A DNA stretch of 64,000 bases from Paulownia fortunei (lineage: Eukaryota; Streptophyta; Magnoliopsida; Lamiales; Paulowniaceae). The stretch covers positions 6,510,001 to 6,574,000 of the forward strand of contig CM033113.1 of NCBI GenBank assembly GCA_019321725.1, written 5' to 3'. The stretch's first letter is position 1. The number at the start of each line of letters is the position of its first letter. A program made the translations under genes and the position numbers. Below are positions 23,813-38,785 of the stretch, piece after piece. Under the pieces are notes generated by a model, which was not told the origin of the DNA, ran no database searches, and saw nothing but the letters and a program-made list of their open reading frames with translations.

Positions 23813-24498
23813 TTAACAAGGCTTCCTACAAACACAGCGCCGTGAACAAGCAACCCGGCAGTTGTAATCGTTTTCACAGATCTCATTAATAAGTACGCAG
23901 ATGTTAGCCAAGCCCAAAATTTACAAACTTCAAATTAAACTCCTAGTTTCATTCACTTGGGAAATTGAAAATATAAATAAATATATATAAAAATAAAATT
24001 TAGCTGTAGGTAATAGATTAAATATCTTGATCTTTGTCTTCAATACTTCTTAAGTACTAGAAAAGTTCTACCTGTTTAATAAGAATATGCTCATATTTGT
24101 CCACACATGCATTCGTTCGACCGTACTAGGGTGGGGAATTTCTTGTCACATAAGTAGCCAATTGCCCCACTATCTTCAACATGGCCCCATGAAATTGAAT
24201 TCTCCGTAAAAATGCACCTTAACTAAAGTTTCGCAGTCAACAGCCATCATCAGGCTAGTTGGTAAGGTGAGAGCTTCTAGCCGGATCCGGCCTGACAAGG
24301 GGGACAGGAAAAGCTATAGGCCAAAAAGCCTCCTATCTTATATATACAACGATAATTTATTGGTAAACATGTTAAGTGTCTCAAACACTCTATATTTCGT
24401 CGTTAAAATACAAATTTATTGTAATTAGTTGGTTTTAACAAATTTATTGTAATTAGTTGGAGCAGCAGCGAAAGGCCAACCAAGTGCTTAGTCTCCAT
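23813..24498 (-). pseudogene. Decayed defensin-like gene with internal deletion
   Basis: The second-exon remnant (about 23912-23813) reads in frame from NIC to the stop and keeps Cys 1-4 and the end CVCRKPC. The stretch between Cys 4 and Cys 6, holding Cys 5 and the gamma-core, is gone: RVAC runs straight into SRRCVC. The 6-residue gap between Cys 1 and Cys 2 resembles the divergent gene at 21.5 kb. A first-exon remnant at 24498-24458 starts METKHLVGLSLLL, like the signal peptides of the cluster, but the hydrophobic core and splice donor are lost. With seven Cys and no intact signal exon, it is very unlikely to make a working peptide. Confidence 0.7.
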
Positions 24499-24973
24499 AC
24501 TTGTTCAACTCTCCTTTGCTATTTATGGTTAGTACACTGCTCAAGGTATGTACAACAACAATGTAACATAAATTTATATAGTGTCCCTTCATTGTGTTGT
24601 AATTTAATTTTGGTTATTAAGTCTCTTAATTTTGTAATGTTTAATAATTCCATCTAAATATATAGTTGGCATCTACTATATATACTTTTTTTTTTTTTTA
24701 CTATATGTACATATTACTTTACGAACTTATAGATATACGATTATCGTCATATATTTATATCTATTTAAATATATAAATTTTTGTGTATATTCCAATTTAT
24801 AAATCCAATCAATCGGCTTAGCTGCTTTCATGGATTTGCCCCTTAATTTAGCCGTTAATGCTTTTTTGTCGGTAATTAATTTAACGTTTCCTCTAATAAT
24901 ATTACAATTTTTCCAATCTAAATTAAAACTTTGTCGAATCTCACTAACATTTTCCCTGGGTGTAGGCAATTCC

Positions 24974-25147
24974 TTATGAATCAAGATTTATTAATGATTA
25001 TATTTTCTGCTTATAAATCAAGATTTATTATCCGACAATGATTATATTTTCTGCTTATGAATCAAGATTTATTATCCGACAATGATTATATCTTCTGCTT
25101 ATGTATCAAGAGATTATATTTTCTGCTTATGAATCAACATTTATTAA
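24974..25147. repeat. Minisatellite of about 44 bp, about 4.5 copies
   Basis: Units start TTATGAATCAAGATTTATTA and end GATTATATTTTCTGC. Two are full length with TCCGACAAT in the middle; the others lack that piece or are truncated. It lies between the two defensin pseudogenes. Confidence 0.85.
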
Positions 25148-25190
25148 CCATCAAGGTTTAAATTTTCCACAGAATCCATGTATATAACCT

Positions 25191-25220
25191 CCCCCGCCCC
25201 ACCCCACCCCCCACCCCCCC
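25191..25220. repeat. C-rich tract with G-quadruplex potential on the minus strand
   Basis: Five C runs of 5, 4, 4, 6 and 7 bases separated by single G or A bases. The minus strand therefore has five G runs with one-base loops. Confidence 0.85.
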
Positions 25221-25599
25221 GTTATTTATTTCCACTGACCTCTTTCATTTTTCTTTTTATGTTCAATTACGTAACTTGCAGTTGAAATTAGAGCTCATTC
25301 ACAAGTTTATTTTATCGGATCTTGATATAGGTTTATTTAAGATAATTGCTGTATCACTGGCTAATCATTCACTTGTTTCCCCCTTTTTTTTCATCTCCCC
25401 TTGATTTGGAAAGTATTAATTTATGAAATTAATCAAAAAGTGATTTAATTGTAATATTTTTGTTTACTAAAATTAAGGAAGGTTAAAAAAGTAAAACTAG
25501 TCGTTGATATACAACTCTCATTTTTTTTCTTTTTTATTTATTTGAGTATGTGAGTTACATACCTTTGCCTTTTAAAAAAAAATATTTAAGCATTTATAA

Positions 25600-25865
25600 A
25601 ATGCATAATTGCAATCGATATTACAGATCGTGTCACACAGAGACAGTTATAGGAAAACTTGTTACGTGATTGACTTGGGTAAGGCCAAACCCGATCAGAA
25701 TTACATGATTGCACCATTCTTATATTTGGCTGCAGAGAATCAAATTTTGCTAAAAAAAAAAAGAAATGGTAAAAAAGAGCAGAGACCAAAAGAATTTATG
25801 ACAGGCCAAAAACAAACAGCAAGAGAAACACAAGGGCCAAGGCCAACCAAGCTTTTAGCCTCCAT
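25600..25865 (-). pseudogene. Decayed defensin gene with mutated donor and frameshift
   Basis: The first-exon remnant (25865 to about 25801) starts MEAKSLVG and then continues as a hydrophobic core only in another frame (ALVFLLLFVFGLS), so it has a frameshift. At the donor position the family has GTAA but this copy has ATAA. The second-exon remnant starts at 25729 after a kept TCTGCAG acceptor. It reads MVQSCNSD at the Cys 1 position and YNCLC near the CxC end, with most other Cys lost. The TATA box upstream has also decayed (near 25916). It is the most degraded recognisable member of the cluster. Confidence 0.65.
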
Positions 25866-26498
25866 AGGCTCCTTGTTCACTCTGCACAGTTAAGACACAT
25901 TATCCAAGCATGCAAATATAGCAATATGAAAATGTTCATATATAGAAGAATCCCCTTTTACAAGAAAATCTGGGAGTTTACTAGGACTAATTCTGATTAA
26001 AAAATAATTATTAACTAATGACTCCAAAATCATGAGAATTGTTATCAAGACTCATTAATAACAATCAATGTGAATGTCGAGAATCTTAATACCATGTGGA
26101 TGTGTACGAGAAATTTTATTAGTAGCTGAACATGAATATGATGATATCATAAAGTGAAATGATGATATCGTATATGATCCATGTTATATAGCAATTATTC
26201 GGCTAAAATTTAGTTGAAATTCCATCTCACTTTCTGTACACTATAAAAAATTTATATGCATACGGACGCTCCATACGAGCCCAAGAATCATAGCTATATC
26301 TAATACCAAGTTGTATTTACTTAACCCAAGAAACATAAAAAGCAAAGGTTTTGCATGGTTTCAGATTTTGGAAGAAACATAGTACATAAAAAAAAAACTT
26401 TATTTATTACCAACATTCAAACATGTCAATTGTCACAACTGTACTTCAGTTGGAGCATTTTCTTTTCCTAGTACAATTCACGATCAGCTTCACCATTA

Positions 26499-26834
26499 TC
26501 AGCAAGGCTTCCTGCAGAAACAACGCCTTCGGAATCCTTCACAATCCCCATCTGTGAAACCTTCACTTGCACAAACCGCCTTGCAGTTGTGATCAATAAT
26601 GCATGGACCTCTAAAACTGAAACTTTTTGATTCGCAAGTCCTTGCCCTGACCTCCTCTGCCAAAAACCATAATTTTTGTTAGTTTCGATTTGCAAGAACA
26701 ATTTTCTCAAAGGCTAAACATGAAAAAGAAAACAAATGGGAAAATAATTAAAGAATTGGAAAAGAAGAAGTAGCACCAGAAGCCAAACTGAAGACCAAGA
26801 ACAGCACAAGCGCAAAAACGTGTTTAGTAGTCAT
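26499..26834 (-). CDS. Canonical plant defensin (gamma-thionin)
   Basis: Exons 26834-26777 and 26656-26499 join in phase 1 to 71 residues. The signal peptide is MTTKHVFALVLFLVFSLAS. The mature part from RTCESKSFSFRG has eight Cys spaced 10, 5, 3, 9, 6, 1, 3 and ends CFCRKPC, with an Arg-rich gamma-core loop (GFRRRCFC). It is the rightmost gene of the cluster and closest to the copy at 18.7 kb. The donor is GTGCTA, an unusual but GT-type site. Secretion and antifungal activity are expected from the family, not shown here. Confidence 0.92.
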
Positions 26835-26884
26835 CCTTATTCCTACCATTTTTTAGCCCCCCTTTCACCAGAATAATTTGGGTA

Positions 26885-26890
26885 TTTATA
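26885..26890 (-). promoter_or_regulatory. TATA box of the 26.5-26.8 kb defensin
   Basis: TATAAATA on the minus strand, 51 nt upstream of the ATG. Confidence 0.6.
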
Positions 26891-28636
26891 CTAAACTCGA
26901 TGTGAATCGATGAGGAGAAAAGGATATGTTCAAATTAAATTCTGCTTCTCCAATTGTAAAAACATGCTGTGGGAAGAAAATTCGAAAGGTAAAACTTAGC
27001 ATGTCTTATTAATGTAAAATACGTAATTTGTGGATAGGCAATATTCTTGACACAGGTGATATGAACCTTGTTAATGTGACAACAATTACGTTGTTGTTAA
27101 CATAATTGCTTCTGGTATTCTAAATTGTGGACAAGTAAGCATCATGACCGTGTAATAAATATAAGATAAGGTTGTAATGAAGTCGAGATGAATTTCAATT
27201 GAATTTTCTCAAATGTGCTGGAAAAGAGAAGGGCTTGAGATAGATGCTTTACATTTTGAATTGTGGGTAATGTTATGATTCCAGGATTGGTGTTAGGCAA
27301 TTAGTGGAGTAATTAAGGAGCAATACCTCTCAAATTTTCAACGTAAAGACGAAACTTGCAAAGAAATTTGCAATGGGGAAAGGTCGGTCTTTATAAACAT
27401 GGGTTTGGTTGTCTGTCAGTACGATGTCTTTTCATGTCATGTTCATAACAATGCTACCAAACTACTATCAGAATAAATTCTATAAGTGTTTGTTCCATTA
27501 TAAAAAATAATAATTCTATCATTATTAATAATATAAGTATCTAATAAAAATAATGACCCACAAAATGTTAATCAATCACATTCAAGGTACTTAAAGAGTC
27601 CTACACCAACACTATATCTGATGAGAATTATTTCTACATTACATAAAAATATTAAAAGGTTAAATAAAATAATGCTCTTTTAATTATTTCTTGAACTTGA
27701 AGTGCATTAATATAATTTGCAGTCTTATGTTATATAGATAAAATTAACATATTCATTAGAGGTAGCATGCAAAATTACTTTAATAAAAATTTGATATGGC
27801 TTTCTTCCATTCTTCGTTAGATATGAGGAGATTAACAGAATTATATTTGAACAAGAAGTTTAATTGAATCATTATTCCTTTTCATTCTTCGTTTTTCATT
27901 ATAATTTAATTATCATTACGAAATCAAAACTTTCTTTAATTAAAGTTCTAAACAAGACACAATCATTTTTTTTATGGTAGAAGAAATAGCACTATGATCT
28001 GTCTTCTACATAGTATTTTTAGAAATTTTGAACCTAATCAAGGATCTAATTGAGTATAAATTAATTTTCATCGTATTAATTATTTTGGCTAAAGAAGATC
28101 ACAGGGCAGAATGAAGAGAGACCATAGGGGCAGATAATAGGTCGTACGATTGTATGCAATATGAGAATCATTATGTATAAAATTTAAAAATAAATGGTGT
28201 AAGAGAACAAAACAATCGAACACAATTCCATAACATGAGGTAATATTGTTTGATAACAAGAGCTCAATGTGCATGTGGAATTTAGCCATGCTTCAATCTT
28301 TTGGAACATGATGAAGAACAAATAACGTTGCCGGACAAAGAATTTCCCAAGCATAAATTTTGTAAAGCTTATGGTTTAAAATATCTATCCGGATGCTACA
28401 TGCGTAAAATCAGCAGAGAGAGAACCACATTGGTTCCTCCAAAATATATGTATTTCCGTATGAGTTCTCATAAATAACTAGTACATATTATTTCTACCGT
28501 GGCTTCCATCACTCGCTACAATGACAGAGTAGGCCCATTCAAATTTCAAGCACAGGAGACAGCTGATAATTTTGCAACTACTCCCTCATCCAAACTCATT
28601 GCTGGCACAAAAAATACTGCAGCAGCAGCTACTTCT
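26891..28636. other. Intergenic region between defensin cluster and GAPCp
   Basis: AT-rich; no gene recognised. The right end probably includes the GAPCp 3' UTR. Confidence 0.55.
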
Positions 28637-32950
<4,314 letters not shown>

Positions 32951-35900
32951 TTCTTAACGACAGAGCTCTTCTCAGCGGAAACGAAATGCTACTATTATCG
33001 ATAGCGGATCGATTTTCTCGATTATAATATAATAAAGAAAAGAACGGCAAAACCCTAGAGAGAGGAGAAGAGGTTTTGCCCTTTGAGGACAAGAGCTGGC
33101 CAACTTTCGAAGACTACTTAAATGCGTAAAAGAAATCAACGGAGGCGGAGATATTAAGAAGGCGTAGCTCGTATTATCGATGGCATATGCAAAATAAAAG
33201 CCAAATGAGACTTTGATTTTAAAGTTTAGGAAAATAAAAACGACACGCCAACCACAACAATAAAACTAGTACGCTCTCTGTTTCTTACGTTGGTGGGGTT
33301 GTCGTTTTGCGCAGCTAGTGTCCTTGGTAGCCACGTCGGACGTTCCGGGGGTTTCCCGTGTGCTCTCTTTTTATGGGTCCCACTGCATCTTTTCCTTTCC
33401 TTTCTTTCGCTTTTTGCCCTTTTGGGTCCCCAGTCACAAGCAAAATTGAAAAGACAAATTTCATACGTTGCTTACAAAACAACCATTGTCACATAGTAAT
33501 TATTATAGGTAAAATGATCATGACAAATATTTTTATTTTTCTTAAATGTTTTGAAATTATGAACAAATATTAGTCACATTTTCAAAATAAATTGTGTCAA
33601 ATACATAATATGTATGTTTTTATTTTATGATATTTTTGAAAAAAATTATTACCATTTAAAATTATATTTTGCAATTAATAATATAATATAAACATTGACA
33701 GAACTTGATAGAACTAGTTTTAATTCAAAAATTTGTCATGATTGAAATTTTGAGTGGGAATTTAACATTAATGCATAATTTTGCGTTATAAATAATATAC
33801 TATTGTATCGATGAAATAATTTAACAACATTTGAATTAAAATCGAATGAAATATATTTATGTTCGAATCAAATATCTTAACATAATTTAGACAAATTTCA
33901 TATTATTTTTATTCGGAGCAAGTATCCAAATTTTCAATTCTATTTCATTGTTTGCTATGAGATTTTGTGTAGACTTGTTATTACTTATTAGGATATTAAA
34001 CATCATTTTCACAAATGTGCACCAAGTGATGTGACCTTACTAATGAATTCAAATGTCGTATTTTTATTGTTGTCTGTTAAAATAAATAAATAATAAGATG
34101 GATTTAAAGAAAGATGCAAAGTCTACTACTCTATTTTATTGTGCGGCTGGAAAGTGATCATTTTTGCAATATATTCACAAAAAAGGGGCATTAATTTATG
34201 ATGAGTTCATGCGAGGCAAAAACAAAGAACAATATTGGTCAAATCAAAGAGTCACTTTAACATGCTCTTCACATCTTTCCTAAGTGATGTACAAGTATTA
34301 GGGTGGTTCAATTGATAGTCTAGTTAAGAATTTCATTAGAGAGTTGACATTTCATTATTTGAACCGAATTCGATTTTTATTATAATTTTATATTCTTATA
34401 ATTTAAGTATTTATATTTGACTTGACTAATTTTGAGGTGGTCGATCTTCTCCTGATTCGACCACTAGATAAATGCTGGCATAACTACAGTTTATACACAT
34501 CTAGCATTCGACACGTTGACTCCTGTCATGACACAGTTGCACACATCATATAAGACTAAAAGATGTTCAACTACCAGCAAACATATCTATAGATGGCCAA
34601 AGTGACACATAAAAAATTTGAATTACCGATCTTTTATATAATACTTCAAATATTTTACCATTACACTATTTTAAATGGAGGCGCCCCACCATACTCTACA
34701 ACATACTCAAATATTGCTTGGATAAATATTAGTCTTGCACCATTCAACTTATTAACAACACATTCCATTCCATTTTTTAAAATATAAAAAGTAATCATTA
34801 TTTTCTATAAAATAATATTTTTGAAAGAAAAATATTAATTTAAAAAAATTGAGGCATGCTTTGAATGTCCAAAAATCAAGGAGCATAGAGCATACATCAA
34901 TGTTAATTTATGATTTCTCAATCAATTTTAGTGGTATCAAACCCGACATCAACAAATGGTTTTCAAAAATTGATATGAAAAGAACATGTATTGAAAATTG
35001 AATTTTCAAAACTTCAAGGCCTGCTAAAATTTTAAGAATAAAGCGTAGAGACTGTTCTCGGATCAAATAACGCTGGCCATGTTGAAAAAGGAAAGGCTAG
35101 AGTGGGGATCTGTTGTAGAGTTGCTTGGCCGTCTTGTTCTCACCACCCCATATTATACCAACCATCAACAATGGGGCTGTGTTAGGTAGACTGAGGAGCG
35201 AACCCCCGCACGTGGTCCAGCGACCAAAACTTTTGTTTTTCGGCACGATTACACTCATTATATAGATACTATAAAATCGTATAAATGAGAAACCAATAAA
35301 ATCAAATTACATAAACAAAAGCATATAGTTCCATTCTCTTCATCCTAGTATTCCAACTTCGTTTTAACTCATCACAAAATTTTAATTGACAGCTAACAAA
35401 ATAAAAATTTAATATTTTTATGTTATTATCTTTAAAAATATAGAATGATAGTTAGCTGAATTTTGTCAGTTATTAAATAAACTACTACATACGACATGAA
35501 CAAGTCGTTAGAATATTAAAATTGTCCAAATAAAAGCTTTCCGCTCAAATAAAGAAAATTAACAAACAACATAAAGTTGTAAGATGTTAAATATGAATAA
35601 ATGTTACATCAAACTTATGAGAACGAGGGTATTTATAATTGCTTAGATGAGAATTATATTATGATGTACTATGGTGCATGAACCATCATGATTTTTTAAA
35701 CATGTGAGATTAGACTAATTTTATTTGACCTACATAATTTTTTAGCTCTGACCTCCATATGAGATGGTAGTTTTTTAAAAAGATTTTTCTAGAAAAATAA
35801 ATTTTATTATAAAATGTTCCAAAAAATTAATTTATGAATTTATAATGAAGAAAGTATGTATTTCTTTTTTGATATAAAAAAAAAAGCAAAAGAAGAAGTA

Positions 35901-37030
35901 GTGTATTATTCTTTTGATCGGTTTTATAAATAAAATTTTACTCTCGAACTCTTTATTTTGTTAATGAATTATAAACCTTCTACGGCATAAGAAAAAATAA
36001 AAAGAAGGTATTGAGATGTCCTCGGAAGGGGATGGGTCCATAGCCCACTAAGCTAAGTTGTGGGCTAACCATACATGTCCTGGGAATGTCAATGGGTGGT
36101 GGTGTTCACATTGCAAATGACATTTATGTAGAATTTTTGTATGGATAGGACAAAATATATTGATTCATTTATAATTATTGGATAAAAGAGAAAGCATATG
36201 GTGAAAATTATCCACTTTTATGTAATTCAATAGTTGTAAGTGGATAAAATGCATCGCACTCGAGTCCATTATAGAAAAATCTAATCTTAAGATCTAATTT
36301 AAAATTTATAATTATTTAATATTTAAATCTGATCAAAATAAAAGAGTTGGTGACTCAAATATTATATGTACGTGATATAGTTAGGATGTAAATTTGATTA
36401 TTCAATACAAAACTTATGGGTTTCCTATAAATAATGATCATTAAAAAATTACTTAAAATACTACTTTTCTTTCTAAGTGATGTTGTAATTATTTTTTTAT
36501 TTCCTATATCTAGATAAATACCATCTATGATATTTGAGAACCAAATGAATAAAATAGAACATTAATTTTTTTCCATATAATTGTTATGGATCTGGGTTTT
36601 TGAATTTTTCACTTTTTGAAAACCATATCTGTTTTAATACCAAAATTTATAGTATAATATGTCATTGTTAATTTGGTAAAACCGTACCTCCTTTTTTAGG
36701 CCATTACATTGTCAAAATGAAATTAAATGGAGTATTTTACATTTATGGTATTGTAACTTCACGTCATACTTGAATAAATTGTTTACTTCTCCCAAGTCCT
36801 AAGTTCCTTAATACTGCCCAAGAATATACTTTTGTAGGTTCGGCCTATTAGATCGCAAGGATATATAACTATAGATTAGATTCTTCTTTATTTATTTATT
36901 TATTTAAGAAGATTATTCTTATCTGTTTATGATAATTAATGGTGGCAAACCTTTCTTTGGCAGGAGAGCGCCTTTAGGCCGGACAGGCCACGTTTCACCT
37001 CAGACAACCTCCCTACAACGGCGGTAAAAG
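32951..37030. other. Intergenic region, 4 kb
   Basis: It lies between the divergently transcribed GAPCp and lysozyme-like genes, so both promoters must be here. The GAPCp side (32951-33300) is GC-richer and probably holds its 5' UTR. The rest is AT-rich with no recognisable protein-coding sequence. Confidence 0.5.
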
Positions 37031-37259
37031 GAAAGATCAACAGTCGTCAAATCATAGCCAACAAACTTTCTGCCAGAAAACATCACCAAAATCGAATTTC
37101 AACATTTGATACATTACATTGCCTTAAATGTCTCCGTTTTCTTCGCCAAAGGCTTTCTTACTGGAGTCGAGATTAAGGTCCCCTTCTCATTCCCTTTAGT
37201 CTTCAACCTTAACGGGCCAGGAGTTCAACATCCCCTTCTTGTTTTCCCCTTCATCTCCG
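37031..37259 (+). other. Probable 5' UTR exon of the lysozyme-like gene
   Basis: CT-rich, ends CATCTCCG before GTACATATATA followed by a T-rich tract, as in plant 5' UTR introns. A 23-codon upstream ORF (37128-37199, MSPFSSPKAFLLESRLRSPS...) lies inside. The CDS ATG follows directly after an acceptor at 38784, so a leader intron of about 1.5 kb is inferred. The left border is a guess. Confidence 0.45.
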
Positions 37260-38785
37260 GTACATATATATATTTTCTTCTGATCAATTTAATGCCTTTT
37301 TTTTTTTTTTTATTTGGGTTCTTGATATTTTTTTTTAACAAATTGATGTATATTTTATATGGTGCTGTGCATGGCTGTATTTAGATTTCACGAGTCTATT
37401 TGCATTATTTTGTTGTGCGCAATTCTTCACGTTAGAGCCGGCTATTCGATGTATTTTTGGGTGCGCATTGAAAGACAGTGTGCATTTATTGAATCTTGAT
37501 CAGCAATACGTTTATTTTAAGCGAATGAAATATGGCCAGGAAATGTAAGATTTTCTCGCTTGCAGAAAGTTATATGAACTCGCATTCATTACATTGGCAT
37601 TGTTTAATTTGGTTATGCTATATGTTTGTATGGTTGAATTGGCAATTGGAAGATATCTAGTAGGTGATCGTATTGTTCACGGGCCTAGCATAGTTACCTT
37701 GTTTCCTTCTTCCTTAATAGCTGTTTGGACAGGGAGACTAGAAAGTGCGGCGGGCTTCTTGCTGCTTTGGCTTGATGATATGCGGTAAAAAAATGGGTGA
37801 ATTTTCTTATTCGTTTCTTGATTCCTTAGGAAATCTAAAGCTTGGAGGAAAAGATAATGTCCTTATTCATTCATGCTCCTCTGTGATTCATATATGTATA
37901 GATCAGTCCCTAATTCTATTTAAACAGGATATTGAATATGCATTAGCATATTAGAAAAGGTTATGAAATAATAGATGAGAAGTTGCTGAAGCCATTGCTG
38001 AAGCCATTGAAGTTAATTTGAGAAATCAATAGCAGTTGCTCAAAACAAACTTTTCTTTTTTTAGCCGTTTGAAAGAGTATAGCTGTTAGAGTTAGGGTAA
38101 AATACTTCTTAAATTTCTTGAGATAAAAGAACTAGTGAAAATTCCAGTTGCCTTAAAGAGGATGATAGGAATTTGATTGTCGTGCAGAAAATGTAGAGAT
38201 AGAGTGCTATATTTCAAGGATGATAAGAAATGTTCTGTATTTGATCTAAGTGCATTACTGTGTTGAATTATCATTAATGTTGCAAATTTGAAAAAAAAAT
38301 AAAATCTAGGGTTTCGCTGTGTGGTTCACCAGCTGTTTCATTTGTGGAGGAGGAGTTGGGTGGGGAAGAGGTCAAGAATATCTGATGCATGATTTTTTGA
38401 CTTCTTTCTGAGCTCCAGTTCTCAAATTTTCAAAACCTTCCTAAGTTTTTCCCGGGGTTAGTCATATGGCGCCCTCCCACAATTCAGAAATTGGGGAGAC
38501 AACTGCAAGTTTCCCCACATTTTAATATTTTTCAATGGTTATATATAACCTGTTGACAAATTTACACAGCCTCATTACTCAGGTAGAGTTAGCAACCACC
38601 ATCTATCATTGTGTAAACAACAGGTTGTATGCGAATATTAATCCCTAGGCAGATTTTTATCATGTATGAACTACATTTGGGTTTATTTTGATGAAATATA
38701 ATCTTGTTTACTTTGTTTTAATACTAGGCTGACCCTGCTGCTGTTAGATGTCATGTGCTAAATATCATTTGGTATGTTTTGTAGG

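Noticed and set aside
24240..24345. GC-richer patch with CTAGTTGGTAAGGTGAGAGC, somewhat tRNA- or LTR-like
   Set aside because: No cloverleaf, no B box and no repeat ends could be found.
37594..37954. Overlapping open frames before the lysozyme-like gene
   Set aside because: No domain, and they fall inside the inferred leader intron.
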